DNA of 64,000 nucleotides from Agathobaculum butyriciproducens (GCA_003096535.1 QEKJ01000001.1:372001-436000), one strand, 5' to 3'. Positions 51,133 to 60,994 are shown, counted from the stretch's first letter. Notes: generated by a model not told the origin, from the letters alone. A program made the numbers and translations.

Positions 51133-51306
51133 TTAGCGGCTGCTGCCGCGTCTCAGCTCGTGCAGGATGCACAGTCCCATGGCCAAGATAGGAAACAGGA
51201 TGCGCAGACTGAGGAAGCCCATCGGGTCTCCGAAATCGATGTTTGCATCTAACACCATTCCAATAAACCAGCCTGCAATGGTGACTAAGGTTGCTTTCAG
51301 GTACAT
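51133..51306 (-). CDS. Small membrane protein (57 residues)
   Basis: ATG at 51306 with AAGGAGA 9 nt upstream; stop TAA at 51133-51135. Hydrophobic segments LVTIAGWFIGMVL (7-19) and LRILFPILAMGLCIL (34-48), separated by an acidic turn DANIDFGDP, then a basic end (LRRGSSR). No family recognised. The good ribosome-binding site and membrane-protein pattern support expression. Confidence 0.65.
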   Translation of the reverse strand: MYLKATLVTIAGWFIGMVLDANIDFGDPMGFLSLRILFPILAMGLCILHELRRGSSR

Positions 51307-51341
51307 AATCTCTATCTCCTTTTATTTATTCCAACTGTCAA

Positions 51342-52040
51342 TTACTTAAATTCACGCCAGTTAAACGAATCATAAAAAGATTCCAACTCAACACTATAAC
51401 TAATACCATTTACATTTGCTTCGCTTTCACTACGAGAAAAAGCACTCCACAAATTCATATTAGAATAACTCTTTTGATTATACATTGCTATATAATTCTT
51501 TACTGCATTTCTATATGCCGGAATAAACTCATTATAAAGCGGCAATAGTTCTTCTTCCAAAAGCGAATAGTTGATATTTTCCTTTTGCAATGTCTGTAAC
51601 ATTTTCTCGTTCCGGCTAATAAGAGCTTCACTATCCGGATTTCTTGTTGCTGGATTTATTGTAAATAAATTCGCGTTGATTGATTCATTATAAAGATCAA
51701 GTTCTCCTCTGCATATGGTAATTGTACGCTCCAACTTATACGCTGCTGTAACAATTTCTGTGAAATCGTCATAAACTGAAATCGTCTGCGTATTGCGGTC
51801 ATAGCCGATATCCGCGCCGAACGCATTCGACACCGCACGAATCGGCACATAGGTCGTGCCGTTGTAGATAAACGCCTCGACCGCTTTACCGTTGGCGTCT
51901 GTCATGTCGATTGCTTCGTTGTTGAATTCCACATTGACGCCGGACGTGACGGTGATCGTCTTGCGATAGGTGTTTGCCGCATAGGATGTGGTCAGAAACA
52001 GGGCAAACATCAGGATGATTGCGGGGATTCTCTTTTTCAT
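51342..52040 (-). CDS. Secreted copper-amine-oxidase-N-like (stalk) domain protein
   Basis: 232 residues. Signal peptide (KKRIPAIILMFALFLTTSYA, about 1-20), then a copper amine oxidase N-terminal-like domain (TVTSGVNVEFNNEAIDM, EAFIYNGTTYVPIRAVSNAFGADIGYDRNTQTISVY, about 28-88) common in clostridial cell-surface proteins. The helical C-terminal ~140 residues are rich in Asn, Ser and Tyr. The part coding for residues beyond about 90 is much more AT-rich than the start, suggesting a chimeric gene. The start is set by GGGAGGT at 52040. Confidence 0.8.
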   Translation of the reverse strand: MKKRIPAIILMFALFLTTSYAANTYRKTITVTSGVNVEFNNEAIDMTDANGKAVEAFIYNGTTYVPIRAVSNAFGADIGYDRNTQTISVYDDFTEIVTAAYKLERTITICRGELDLYNESINANLFTINPATRNPDSEALISRNEKMLQTLQKENINYSLLEEELLPLYNEFIPAYRNAVKNYIAMYNQKSYSNMNLWSAFSRSESEANVNGISYSVELESFYDSFNWREFK

Positions 52041-52125
52041 AGCAGGACCTCCCTTTATTTGTTTGTTACAGTATACCAAACAAATCCTGATATTTCAACG
52101 CCTTATTATCGAATAAGCACAAAAG

Positions 52126-52152
52126 CCGTCCAGCATTTCTGCCGAACGGCTT
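52126..52152 (-). terminator. Terminator downstream of the mgtC remnant
   Basis: AAAGCCGTTCGGC...GCTGGACGGCTTTT stem-loop with T-rich tail on the minus strand. Confidence 0.7.
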
Positions 52153-52170
52153 TGCTATTCCGTTTATATC

Positions 52171-52640
52171 TCAACCGACTGCACACCCGGGATATCCTCC
52201 TTCAGCCGCAGAAATCCGCTTTATCGAAATGCCGCGGCATGGCAATGTACAGCACGATTTTACCGAATTGCCTTCCTGCCGCTTGAGATCGATCTCTCGC
52301 ACAGTGATTTTCCTCTGTGCCAGCCAGTCGTACAGACGCACAAGATCGCCTTTGCCGTCTGTCAGACCGACCGCAAGCTCGGTAACCTGCATTTTTTCAC
52401 GCCGCTCGACACCGCGCAGCAGTTCAGCATGAGGGCAGATGCCGTAATACCGGCTGCTCCCACGATAGGCAGAAAACCCTACGAGGAGACCAGCGTCATC
52501 AGTGCCGCACCGAGCGAAACCATCATGTGTACGCGGACCGGCGCCTTTCATGCGTGTCTGCCGCTCCACAACGATCAGCCGCACCAGACAGATCATTTGA
52601 ATATTTTCTGGCGTACGCAAGCCCCTTCCGAATAAAAGCT
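52171..52640 (-). pseudogene. Remnant of an MgtC/SapB-family membrane protein gene
   Basis: On the minus strand, RLIVVERQTRMKGAGPRTH continues in the +1 frame as MMVSLGAALMTLVSS and then hits a stop. GAGxRTHMxVSLGAALMTLVS is the MgtC signature. The C-terminal ACT-like part survives (MQVTELAVGLTDGKGDLVRL, KITVREIDLKRQE). The membrane-helix region between is missing. Two frame breaks and an internal deletion rule out a working protein. Confidence 0.75.
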
Positions 52641-53016
52641 ATCGCTCAAACGACAGATACCGCGTCCCCTGGAAGGTCAGTCTGCCGGCGTCGCCCTCTG
52701 CGAGCATACCGTATTCCAAGCCTGAAACATGGAATTCCATCCGGTCTCCGCTTTCCACCTGAAACGTGACATAATAGGTCGTGCTCGACGTTGTGTAGAA
52801 GCCATGCGCTCCGCTCATGTCGCCTGCATTGGCATGCTGGTGATGCGAGACATCTGTCCGCTTTGCAACGATCACCGCCGGTACGGTCAATCTGGGCGAA
52901 TTATTGTTCTTATGCCATGTGCTTATCCCCTGTATGATGGAAAAAATGATGATGCCAAATACGACAATAAACATGATGGGGACGATGAAACTCAATATAT
53001 CAAACATTGCAAACAT
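52639..53016 (-). CDS. DUF2500-family membrane protein
   Basis: 125 residues: one membrane helix (FIVPIMFIVVFGIIIFSIIQG, about 9-29), then a beta domain with VPAVIVAKRTDVSHHQ, YYVTFQVESGDRMEFHVSG and GRLTFQGTRYLSFE, the pattern of DUF2500. Function unknown. The start lies at 53016. It ends just before the mgtC remnant. Confidence 0.85.
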   Translation of the reverse strand: MFAMFDILSFIVPIMFIVVFGIIIFSIIQGISTWHKNNNSPRLTVPAVIVAKRTDVSHHQHANAGDMSGAHGFYTTSSTTYYVTFQVESGDRMEFHVSGLEYGMLAEGDAGRLTFQGTRYLSFER

Positions 53017-53106
53017 CTTTCAGCCCTCCTTCAACGTTCCAATTTTCGATCAGACAATTTACGTTCTACCTACATAGTATCATAGGTATCCCAAAAAGGC
53101 AAAAAG

Positions 53107-53147
53107 AAAAAGGTTATCCAATAAGCACGCTACTGGATAACCTTTTT
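53107..53147. terminator. Terminator of the ribosomal-protein/rpoA operon
   Basis: AAAAAGGTTATCCA/TGGATAACCTTTTT, 14-bp stem, T-run on both sides; 55 bp after rplQ. Confidence 0.92.
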
Positions 53148-53201
53148 AGGATCATTTTTCTGTTTTGGAACAGATCGAGTCGTCAGAAGTTAAAATTTAA
53201 C

Positions 53202-53546
53202 TTACTTAACCAGCTCGATGATCGCCATTTCAGCTGCGTCGCCACGACGCGGGCCGGTCTTGATGATGCGGGTGTAGCCACCGTTGCGGTTAGCGTACTC
53301 CGGAGCGATCTCAGAGAACAGCTTAGCAACAACAGCTTCCTTGGTTACGAAAGCCATAGCCTGACGGCGGGATGCCAGGGTGTTCTTCTTGCCCAGGGTG
53401 ATCATCTTCTCAGTCAGCGGGCCTACTTCCTTGGCACGAGCGAGCGTGGTCTCAACCTTGCCGTTCTCCAGCAGGTAGGTTACCAGCGCACGCAGCATAG
53501 CCATACGGTGATCCGTAGCACGGCCGAGCTTGCGATTGTTAGCCAT
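53202..53546 (-). CDS. rplQ: 50S ribosomal protein L17
   Basis: 114 residues, short bacterial L17. [49 protein letters not shown] and [27 protein letters not shown] match the whole family. Last gene of the alpha operon, followed by a strong terminator. Confidence 0.98.
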   Translation of the reverse strand: MANNRKLGRATDHRMAMLRALVTYLLENGKVETTLARAKEVGPLTEKMITLGKKNTLASRRQAMAFVTKEAVVAKLFSEIAPEYANRNGGYTRIIKTGPRRGDAAEMAIIELVK

Positions 53547-53627
53547 GTGAGTTTACCTCCAAATTAAAGTAAAGCGGCGGCGCGGTAATCGTACCGCCGC
53601 AGCAGTTCAAGTTACAGTGTCCGAAGA

Positions 53628-54575
53628 TTACTCTTCCGACTTCGCCAAGTGGAGACCCATAGCCTCCAGCTTGCCGATAACCTCTTCCAGGGACTTGCGG
53701 CCCAGGTTACGAACCTTCATCATGTCCTCCTCGGAGGTGTTGATGAGGTCCTCAACCGTGTTGATGCCTGCGCGCTTGAGGCAGTTGAACGAACGCACGG
53801 AGAAGTCAAGCTCCTCAATGGTCATTTCAAGCACCTTATCGTGCTGCGCTTCAGCCTTTTCAACAACGGTGGACTTGGAGCCGATTTCCTCGGACAGGTC
53901 TACGAACAGATCGAGGTGGTCGCGCAGAACCTTTGCACCGAGCGAAACCGCGTCGCGTGCGTTGATGGTTGCATCGGTCCATACCTCGAGCGTCAGCTTG
54001 TCATAGTCGGTCAGGTCGCGTACACGGGTGTTTTCAACCGTGTAGTTTACCTTATAAACCGGCGTGTAGATCGAATCCACCGGAATGACGCCGATGGAGG
54101 TCTGATGCTGCTTGTTCTTCTCAGCCGGAACATAGCCGCGGCCGGAAGTCATCGTGATCTCCATGGACAGACGCGCGTCGCTCATCAGGGTAGCGATGTG
54201 CAGATCCGGGTTGAGGATCTCAACCTCGCCGTCTGCGTGGATATCGCCAGCCTTGACCTCGCCCTCGCCGGCGGCCTCGATGTAGACCGTCTTGGGACCA
54301 TCACAATGCAGCTTGGCAATAATGCCCTTAACATTCAGCACGATTTCGGTAACGTCTTCCTTAACGCCCGGAATCGTAGAAAACTCGTGCTGCACACCAG
54401 CGATCTTGATGCTGGACGCTGCCGTGCCAGGCAGAGACGACAGCAGGATGCGGCGCAGAGAGTTGCCCAGCGTGGTGCCGTAGCCGCGCTCAAGAGGCTC
54501 TACGACAAACTTGCCGTAGGAACCGTCCTCCGCGAGCTGTTCACAGTCAATACGCGGTTTTTCGATTTCGATCAT
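53628..54575 (-). CDS. rpoA: RNA polymerase alpha subunit
   Basis: 315 residues. The N-terminal dimerisation domain has [30 protein letters not shown] and [16 protein letters not shown] flexible linker leads to the C-terminal helix-hairpin-helix domain ([42 protein letters not shown]) that contacts UP elements and activators. Located between rpsD and rplQ as in other Firmicutes. Confidence 0.98.
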   Translation of the reverse strand: MIEIEKPRIDCEQLAEDGSYGKFVVEPLERGYGTTLGNSLRRILLSSLPGTAASSIKIAGVQHEFSTIPGVKEDVTEIVLNVKGIIAKLHCDGPKTVYIEAAGEGEVKAGDIHADGEVEILNPDLHIATLMSDARLSMEITMTSGRGYVPAEKNKQHQTSIGVIPVDSIYTPVYKVNYTVENTRVRDLTDYDKLTLEVWTDATINARDAVSLGAKVLRDHLDLFVDLSEEIGSKSTVVEKAEAQHDKVLEMTIEELDFSVRSFNCLKRAGINTVEDLINTSEEDMMKVRNLGRKSLEEVIGKLEAMGLHLAKSEE

Positions 54576-54659
54576 GTGGTACCCTCCTTCACGTTGGTTG
54601 GAAACTTAAGATAGAACAGGCGAAGCAGACGCCGCGCCTGTTCCAAAAGCGAGGGTCTA

Positions 54660-55253
54660 TTATTTCGAGTACAGCTCGACGATGAGGTGCTCGGCAACAT
54701 CATAGTCGATGTCGTCGCGTGCAGGCATCGCAACGATCTTGCCCTCGAAGGAATCGTTAGCCTTCTCGATCCACTTCGGGCAAGCCTTCTTGCCGTTCTC
54801 TTCCAGCAGAGACTTGAACTTGGTGGTAGAACGGGACTTCTCGGAAACTGCAACTACGTCGCCCGGCTTAACCTGGTAAGACGGAATGTTAACGCGCTTG
54901 CCGTTTACGGTGAAGTGTGCATGGTTAACCAGCTGACGAGCCTCACGGCGGGTGTTAGCAAAGCCCATGCGGAAAACTACGTTGTCCAGACGGCGCTCGA
55001 GCTCCTGCAGCAGGATCTCACCGGTGATGCCCTGCTTGCGCTCAGCCTTCTCGTAGTAAGCATGGAACTGCTTCTCGAGTACGCCGTAGATGAATTTTAC
55101 CTTCTGCTTTTCGTTCAGCTGCATGCCGTACTCGGACTGCTTGCGGCGGCTCTGCTTGGGCTGACGCTTCGTGGACTTGGAGTAACCAAGTACCGCAGGG
55201 GAAAGACCAAGCGTCTTGCAGCGCTTGAGAACGGGCTGGGTATTCTTAGCCAT
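54660..55253 (-). CDS. rpsD: 30S ribosomal protein S4
   Basis: 197 residues. It binds 16S rRNA early and, in Firmicutes, often represses its own operon. N-terminal RCKTLGLSPAVLGYSKSTKRQP keeps a single Cys rather than the zinc cluster, i.e. a zinc-free form. KQKVKFIYGVLEKQF, LERRLDNVVFRMGFANTRREARQLVNHAHFTVNG (S4 RNA-binding domain) and NIPSYQVKPGD follow. Confidence 0.98.
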   Translation of the reverse strand: MAKNTQPVLKRCKTLGLSPAVLGYSKSTKRQPKQSRRKQSEYGMQLNEKQKVKFIYGVLEKQFHAYYEKAERKQGITGEILLQELERRLDNVVFRMGFANTRREARQLVNHAHFTVNGKRVNIPSYQVKPGDVVAVSEKSRSTTKFKSLLEENGKKACPKWIEKANDSFEGKIVAMPARDDIDYDVAEHLIVELYSK

Positions 55254-55271
55254 TTATTGGTTCCTCCTCTA

Positions 55272-55676
55272 TTAAACTCGACGACGCTTGGGCGGACGGC
55301 AGCCGTTGTGCGGGATCGGGGTTACGTCCTTGATCATGGTAACCTCGAGGCCAGCGGCCTGCAGTGCACGGATTGCAGCCTCACGGCCGGAACCCGGGCC
55401 CTTAACGTATACTTCAACAGTCTTCAGACCGTGCTCCATTGCAGCAGCAGCAGCGGTTTCAGCCGCAGTCTGAGCAGCGAACGGAGTGGACTTACGCGAA
55501 CCGCGGAAGCCCATTTCGCCGGAGGAAGCCCAGGAAATAGCGTTACCGTTCAGGTCGGTAATGGTAACGATCGTGTTGTTGAAAGAGGAACGGATATGTG
55601 CCGCGCCCTTTTCAATGTTCTTGCGCTCACGACGACGAGTACGGGTCGCAGCGCCCTTCTTCTGTACCTTAGCCAT
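55272..55676 (-). CDS. rpsK: 30S ribosomal protein S11
   Basis: 134 residues with the S11 pattern: [73 protein letters not shown] and the C-terminal [15 protein letters not shown]. Between rpsM and rpsD. Confidence 0.98.
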   Translation of the reverse strand: MAKVQKKGAATRTRRRERKNIEKGAAHIRSSFNNTIVTITDLNGNAISWASSGEMGFRGSRKSTPFAAQTAAETAAAAAMEHGLKTVEVYVKGPGSGREAAIRALQAAGLEVTMIKDVTPIPHNGCRPPKRRRV

Positions 55677-55692
55677 TTATACGTTCCCCTCC

Positions 55693-56061
55693 TTACTTCT
55701 TCTTGTTCGCAATGGTCTTCTTCGGGCCCTTGCGGGTACGAGCATTGGTCTTGGTGCGCTGACCGCGAACCGGCAGGCCGCGGCGATGGCGCAGGCCGCG
55801 GTAGCAGCCAATCTCAACCAGACGCTTGATATTCAGGCCGATCTCACGGCGCAGGTCACCCTCGACGTTGTAGTCGCGCTCGATGACTTCACGCAGCTTA
55901 GCAGCCTCTTCTTCGGTCAGGTCCTTAACGCGGGTATCCGGATTGATACCGGTCTTAGCAAGGATCTCGTTGGACGTTTTGCGGCCAATGCCGAAAACGT
56001 AGGTCAGGCCGATCTCCACGCGCTTCTCGCGGGGAAGGTCAACACCGGCAATACGTGCCAT
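55693..56061 (-). CDS. rpsM: 30S ribosomal protein S13
   Basis: 122 residues. [81 protein letters not shown] give a complete S13. The start at 56061 has GGAGGT 9 nt upstream; the frame extending upstream runs into a repeat element and is not coding. Confidence 0.98.
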   Translation of the reverse strand: MARIAGVDLPREKRVEIGLTYVFGIGRKTSNEILAKTGINPDTRVKDLTEEEAAKLREVIERDYNVEGDLRREIGLNIKRLVEIGCYRGLRHRRGLPVRGQRTKTNARTRKGPKKTIANKKK

Positions 56062-56104
56062 ACTATTATAACCTCCATAGTTACACACTGAGGCGTGTTT
56101 GCAA

Positions 56105-56372
56105 ACACAGTATAGGAGCCGCCTCCGCTCCTGCAGCGCCGCACTCGCCGTGCGTGCTTGTCGTGCTCGCGTAAACCATGATCCGCGCCCCTCGGCGCGC
56201 ATTTATTGATGACTGCTTGCAGTCATCATAAAAACCCGCGACATGTGCGTGGGTTTTTATACCTTGACTCAGCGATCTTGGATCACGTCGTTCGGGTATC
56301 AAAAACAAGTTTCGTCAGGAACTTGTTTTTGTATATAGGGGACTTTTGAAGTCCCTATAAAGCGCCACAGGC
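56105..56372 (+). repeat. Hairpin-string element, copy 6 (between rpmJ and rpsM)
   Basis: CGCGCC/GGCGCG, CATTTATT linker, GATGACTGC/GCAGTCATC, ATAAAAACCC/GGGTTTTTAT, AAAAACAAGTTTC/GGAACTTGTTTTT (56301-56330), TAGGGGAC/GTCCCTA, AAGCGCC/GGCGCTT. Hairpin order and linkers match copy 4, with different stem sequences that remain paired. It lies inside the alpha operon; no gene in 56062-56377. Confidence 0.75.
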
Positions 56373-56377
56373 GCTTC

Positions 56378-56497
<120 letters not shown>

Positions 56498-56595
56498 TTA
56501 CCTCCATCAAATTTTTTGGTGGGATGGGACACCGGAAACCTCTCCGGCGACCACTGGCGCGCAGGTCACATGCGTACCTCCGCCCGCTTTTTATC

Positions 56596-56814
56596 TTACT
56601 TGGAACGCCAAGTGATACGACCGCGGGTCAGGTCGTAAGGCGACATCTGAACGGTGACCTTGTCGCCGGGAAGAATGCGGATAAAGTTCATGCGGAGCTT
56701 GCCCGAGATATGCGCCAGAATCTTATGGCCGTTGGGAAGCTCTACCTGAAACATTGCATTGGGCAGCGCCTCTACGACGGTACCCTCGAGCTCAATCACA
56801 TCATCTTTTGCCAT
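56596..56814 (-). CDS. infA: Translation initiation factor IF-1
   Basis: 72 residues, OB fold: [62 protein letters not shown]. Complete and standard length. Ribosome A-site-binding factor. Confidence 0.98.
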   Translation of the reverse strand: MAKDDVIELEGTVVEALPNAMFQVELPNGHKILAHISGKLRMNFIRILPGDKVTVQMSPYDLTRGRITWRSK

Positions 56815-56833
56815 TGTGGTTTATCCTCCTCGG

Positions 56834-57112
56834 TCAATTTGCGTTCTCGTCCCCTGTCCAGAGGGCGAGCGCCTTGCGGATCTCGCTGTTTGTCAGCCGG
56901 CTTTCGCTTTGCAGCTTAAGCCGTGTGCGCTCGTCGCATGGGCCCTGCAGGCTCACATGCTTGCGGCGCTTGCGCTTCGGGTTTTCGGCCCGGCGCGCAC
57001 GTCCGTTCGCCAGCAGAAGAAAATCCCCCTCTTCTGCGACGACCAGCATCAGCTGTCCTCTGTCCCTTCCGGTCAGCGACAGCACAATGTCGGCGGTACG
57101 AATCTCTGCCAT
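56834..57112 (-). CDS. KOW-domain RNA-binding protein (L14e-like)
   Basis: 92 residues. RTADIVLSLTGRDRGQLMLVV and GDFLLLANGRARRAENPKRKRRKHV show the KOW motif of the L14e/L6e-like family found between map and infA in Clostridia. Probable ribosome-associated protein; function not established. Overlaps the last base of map. Confidence 0.85.
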   Translation of the reverse strand: MAEIRTADIVLSLTGRDRGQLMLVVAEEGDFLLLANGRARRAENPKRKRRKHVSLQGPCDERTRLKLQSESRLTNSEIRKALALWTGDENAN

Positions 57113-57876
57113 TACAGCACTTCGCCGTCGATATTCGTAAGAATCTCCGGCTCTCCATCCGTAATAGCGATGGTGTTTTCGTAGTGAGCGGACAGCTTGC
57201 CGTCCCTGGTCTTAACCGTCCAGCCATCCGGCAGGACCTTGACCGTGTAAACACCCACATTGACCATCGGCTCTACCGCGATGACCATACCGCGCTGCAG
57301 GCGAATGCCGTGGCCCGGTTTGCCGTAGTTCGGAACCTCCGGGCTCTCGTGCAGCGCAGCGCCTACGCCGTGACCGACGTAGTCGCGCACGACAGAAAAG
57401 CCGTTGGCCTCGACGTAAGCCTGAACGGCTGCGCCGATATCCGATACGCGGTAGCCCTCACGGGCAAATTTAATGCCTTCAAAGAAGCTCTGACGTGTTA
57501 CAGCGATCAGCTTTTTTGCCTCTTCGCTTACCTCACCGCACGGAACCGTGCAGGCGCAGTCGCCGTGGAAACCGCCGATGTATGCACCAACATCAACCTT
57601 AACGATATCGCCTTCCTTGACAACTGCATGCTTGGAAGGAATACCGTGGATGACCTGGTCATTCAGCGATACGCAGGCGCTGCCCGGGAAGCCGCCGTAG
57701 CCGAGGAAGGACGGCTTGGCGCCAGCATCCTCAATCGTCTTGCGGACGATGCGGTCGATCTCCCAGGTGGTAACACCCGGCTTTACGGCGTCTGCCGCCG
57801 CCTTACGCGCAATAGCGGTAAGGCGTCCGGCAACACGCATTTTTTCAAGCTCTTTTTCCGTCTTGATATGAATCAT
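57112..57876 (-). CDS. map: Type I methionine aminopeptidase
   Basis: 254 residues. The five metal ligands are present: DVGAYIGGFHGDCACT (two Asp), GHGVGAALHESPEVPNYG (His), ITDGEPEIL-adjacent Glu and EPMVNVG (Glu). Removes the initiator Met. Just downstream of adk, 1 bp apart. Confidence 0.97.
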   Translation of the reverse strand: MIHIKTEKELEKMRVAGRLTAIARKAAADAVKPGVTTWEIDRIVRKTIEDAGAKPSFLGYGGFPGSACVSLNDQVIHGIPSKHAVVKEGDIVKVDVGAYIGGFHGDCACTVPCGEVSEEAKKLIAVTRQSFFEGIKFAREGYRVSDIGAAVQAYVEANGFSVVRDYVGHGVGAALHESPEVPNYGKPGHGIRLQRGMVIAVEPMVNVGVYTVKVLPDGWTVKTRDGKLSAHYENTIAITDGEPEILTNIDGEVL

Positions 57877-57877
57877 A

Positions 57878-58507
57878 TTACAGACCTAGCGCCTCTACTG
57901 CAAACTTTTCGGTAGCGGTGATGCCCTGCGCACCATCGATGCTCTTGAGCTTGCCCTGGGCTTCATAGTAGCCCTTGAGCGGCTCAGTCTGCTCATGGTA
58001 GGTTTCAAGACGATGACGAACGACCTCAGCCTGATCATCGCTGCGGATGACCAGCTTATCGCCGCAGATGTCGCAAACGTCCTTCACGCGCGGCGGATTT
58101 GCCTCAACGTGATAGGTTGCACCGCAGCGCAGGCAGACACGGCGGCCGGTCATGCGCTTTTCGATGACGTCGTCTGCAACTTCAAGGGACAGAGCGCAGT
58201 CGATGTGAGCAATCTCGTCGAGTGCTTCCGCCTGCGGAATCGTACGCGGAAAACCGTCGAGGATGAAACCGCTCTTGCAGTCGCGCTTAGCGATACGCTC
58301 CTTCAGCATGCCGATAACCACTTCATCAGGTACCAGCTTGCCGGCATCCATATACTCCTTAGCGGACTGGCCGAGCGGAGTATTGTTCTTAATCGCTTCG
58401 CGCAGGATGTTACCGGTGGAAATGCTCGGTACACCCATCTGCTCGATCAGGTAAGAAGCAAGCGTGCCCTTACCGGCGCCCGGAGCGCCCAGCAGAATTA
58501 AATTCAT
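57878..58507 (-). CDS. adk: Adenylate kinase
   Basis: 209 residues. P-loop GAPGAGKGTLA, STGNILREAIKNNTPLG, DGFPRTIPQAEALD. The LID has a zinc site of four Cys (CLRCGATYH and CDICG), typical of Gram-positives. Balances ATP, ADP and AMP. Between secY and map, as usual. Confidence 0.98.
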   Translation of the reverse strand: MNLILLGAPGAGKGTLASYLIEQMGVPSISTGNILREAIKNNTPLGQSAKEYMDAGKLVPDEVVIGMLKERIAKRDCKSGFILDGFPRTIPQAEALDEIAHIDCALSLEVADDVIEKRMTGRRVCLRCGATYHVEANPPRVKDVCDICGDKLVIRSDDQAEVVRHRLETYHEQTEPLKGYYEAQGKLKSIDGAQGITATEKFAVEALGL

Positions 58508-58526
58508 TTGAACACAGCCTCCAGAA

Positions 58527-59828
58527 TTATTCCAGGAATCCCTTATGATGACGCATCAGCATCTGTGCTTCCATCTGCTTCACCGTATCAAGCGCAACGC
58601 CTACTACGATGATAACCGAGGTGCCGCCCAGTGCTACGTTTCTCAGGCTGGAGTTTACTGCGCCTACGATCAGCGGGAGCAGTGCTACAACAGCGAGGAA
58701 CAGCGCACCAACGAAGGTGACCTTGCCGAGTGCCTTGGTGATGAAGTCGCTGGTCGGCTTGCCGGGACGGAAGCCCGGGATGAAGCCGCCGTTCTTCTTC
58801 AGGTTGTTGGCGATCTCGATCGGGTTGAACTGGATGGATGCATAGAAGTATGCAAATGCGAGGATCAGCAGTGCGTACAGTACAATGTAGAACACGCTGG
58901 TCTGAGAGAACAGGTTAAGAATGTGCGCACCAACCGAGCCGCTCTCCGGCTGCCAGAACATCGAAATGGTCTGCGGCAGGGACAGGATGGACGATGCGAA
59001 GATGATCGGCATAACGCCGGACGCATTGACCTTGATCGGCAGGTGGGTGGACTGACCGCCGTACATCTTGCGGCCAACTACGCGCTTTGCGTACTGAACC
59101 GGGATGCGGCGCTCTGCGTTCGACATATAAACGATGAATACAACGATCGCAAGACCGACGATAATCATTACAATGCCGGAAACGATGCCGCTCGTGCCGG
59201 TCTGGAACAGGTTAGCCAGCGTACGCATGAGCGACGGACCGCGGGAAACGATACCTGCGAACAGGATGATCGAAATGCCGTTGCCGATACCCTTCTGGGT
59301 GATGTGCTCACCCATCCACATGATCAGCGCGGTGCCTGCGGTGAAAGTTACAATAATGGTTACGGCTGCAAGCGCGCCGGTGTTGGACAGCATAGTCTTG
59401 CCGCCGAAACCGTTGCGGAGCAGTGCGTAGTACGACAGACCCTGAAGCAGACCGAGCAGAACGCCGAGGTAACGGGTCCAGCTTGCAATCTTCTCACGGC
59501 CTTCCTCGCCGCCGTCCTTTACCATGCGCTCAAGAGCGGGGATGGCAACAGTCAGCAGCTGAAGGATGATGGATGCGTTGATATACGGGGTGATGGACAT
59601 TGCGAAGATGGTCGCACGAGACAGACCACCGCCGGTGAACATATCCAGATAACCAAGCATCGAACCGTTTACCGATGCCTGCTCAAAGTACTGAGACAGG
59701 AGCGTGGTATCAATAAACGGAACCGGAATGCACGAACCAAAGCGGAAGATCAGGATGATGAACAGAGTGTACAGCATCTTCTTGCGCAGTTCGGGCATAG
59801 ACCAGGCGTTTTTAAGGGTTTGAAACAC
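58527..59828 (-). CDS. secY: Preprotein translocase subunit SecY
   Basis: 433 residues, ten transmembrane helices. FGSCIPVPFIDTTLLSQYFEQ, FAMSITPYINASIILQLLTVAIP, ERRIPVQYAKRVVGRKMYGGQSTHLPIKVNASGVMPIIFASSIL and the C-terminal GTSVIIVVGVALDTVKQMEAQMLMRHHKGFL are all conserved. Central channel of the Sec machinery. Overlaps neither neighbour. Confidence 0.98.
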   Translation of the reverse strand: MFQTLKNAWSMPELRKKMLYTLFIILIFRFGSCIPVPFIDTTLLSQYFEQASVNGSMLGYLDMFTGGGLSRATIFAMSITPYINASIILQLLTVAIPALERMVKDGGEEGREKIASWTRYLGVLLGLLQGLSYYALLRNGFGGKTMLSNTGALAAVTIIVTFTAGTALIMWMGEHITQKGIGNGISIILFAGIVSRGPSLMRTLANLFQTGTSGIVSGIVMIIVGLAIVVFIVYMSNAERRIPVQYAKRVVGRKMYGGQSTHLPIKVNASGVMPIIFASSILSLPQTISMFWQPESGSVGAHILNLFSQTSVFYIVLYALLILAFAYFYASIQFNPIEIANNLKKNGGFIPGFRPGKPTSDFITKALGKVTFVGALFLAVVALLPLIVGAVNSSLRNVALGGTSVIIVVGVALDTVKQMEAQMLMRHHKGFLE

Positions 59829-59829
59829 C

Positions 59830-60270
59830 TTAAACCACCTCGGCCTTTCCGCCTGCGGCTTCGATCTTCTCCTTTGCGGAAGCCGAGAAAGCAGCTGCCT
59901 TAACGGTCAGCTTCTTGGTCAGCGTGCCGGTGCCGAGGATCTTGATGCCGTCGAGAGCATTCTTAACGATGCCGGCATTGCAGAGGATCTCTGCAGTTAC
60001 CTCAGCGCCGTCTTCAAACTTCTCCAGTGCGGAAACATTGACCGGTGCGTAAGTGGTGCCGAAAATGTTGTGGAAACCACGCTTCGGCAGACGACGTGCC
60101 AGAGGCATCTGGCCGCCTTCAAAGCCCGGACGGACACCGCCGCCGGAACGGGCCCACTGGCCCTTGTGACCGCGACCTGCGGTCTTGCCATTGCCGGAAC
60201 CAGCGCCGCGGCCCTTACGGTATGCCGGCTTGGTAGCGCCTGCGGCAGGCGTCAATTCATGCAGCTTCAT
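59830..60270 (-). CDS. rplO: 50S ribosomal protein L15
   Basis: 146 residues. [25 protein letters not shown] start ([20 protein letters not shown]), [20 protein letters not shown], complete C-terminal domain. Stop codon one base before secY. Confidence 0.98.
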   Translation of the reverse strand: MKLHELTPAAGATKPAYRKGRGAGSGNGKTAGRGHKGQWARSGGGVRPGFEGGQMPLARRLPKRGFHNIFGTTYAPVNVSALEKFEDGAEVTAEILCNAGIVKNALDGIKILGTGTLTKKLTVKAAAFSASAKEKIEAAGGKAEVV

Positions 60271-60273
60271 GGG

Positions 60274-60456
60274 TTACGCCTCCTCTACGATTTCGAGCAG
60301 GTAACCGATCTGCTTTACCTTGCCGCGCGTCTGCGCGTTGTCCGGCTGAACGGTTACGTCATTGATCTTCTTAAGCCCCAAAGAATGAGCCGTTGCGATG
60401 TGCTTCTCCAAGCGACCAGCCAGGCTCTTTTTCAGGGTAATCTTCATGTTAGCCAT
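60274..60456 (-). CDS. rpmD: 50S ribosomal protein L30
   Basis: 60 residues: KITLKKSLAGRLEKHIATAH, SLGLKKINDVTVQPDN, KQIGYLLEIVEEA. Full length. 3 bp upstream of rplO. Confidence 0.97.
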   Translation of the reverse strand: MANMKITLKKSLAGRLEKHIATAHSLGLKKINDVTVQPDNAQTRGKVKQIGYLLEIVEEA

Positions 60457-60473
60457 TGTCAGTTACCCCTTTC

Positions 60474-60977
60474 TTACAGTTCTTCTACGGCTTTGCCGCG
60501 TACAGCAGCTACCTGAGCTGCGTCGCGCAGGCTCTTCAGGCCTTCCATCGTTGCGGTAACAACGTTCTGCGGGTTGTTGGAACGCAGGCACTTGGTACGG
60601 ATGTCCTTGATGCCGGCAGCCTCAACTACTGCACGAACAGCGCCGCCGGCGATAACGCCGGTACCGGGAGCAGCAGGCTTGAGCAGAACGCGGCCTGCAC
60701 CGAACTCGCCGATAACCTCGTGCGGGATGGTGGTGCCCTTCAGAGAAATCTTAACGAGGTTCTTCTTGGCGTCCTCGATGCCCTTGCGGATAGCGTCCGG
60801 AACCTCGGAAGCCTTACCGAGGCCGAAACCAACAGTACCCTTGCCGTCGCCTACAACGACCAGAGCTGCGAACTTGAAGATTCGGCCGCCCTTAACGGTC
60901 TTGGCAACGCGGTTGAGCGCTACAACGTTCTCGGAGAACTCGTCCTCACGCTTATCGTTTCTGTTAAACTGAGCCAT
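60474..60977 (-). CDS. rpsE: 30S ribosomal protein S5
   Basis: 167 residues. [81 protein letters not shown], complete. Decoding-fidelity protein. Confidence 0.98.
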   Translation of the reverse strand: MAQFNRNDKREDEFSENVVALNRVAKTVKGGRIFKFAALVVVGDGKGTVGFGLGKASEVPDAIRKGIEDAKKNLVKISLKGTTIPHEVIGEFGAGRVLLKPAAPGTGVIAGGAVRAVVEAAGIKDIRTKCLRSNNPQNVVTATMEGLKSLRDAAQVAAVRGKAVEEL

Positions 60978-60994
60978 GTTTTACCTCCTCCCGA

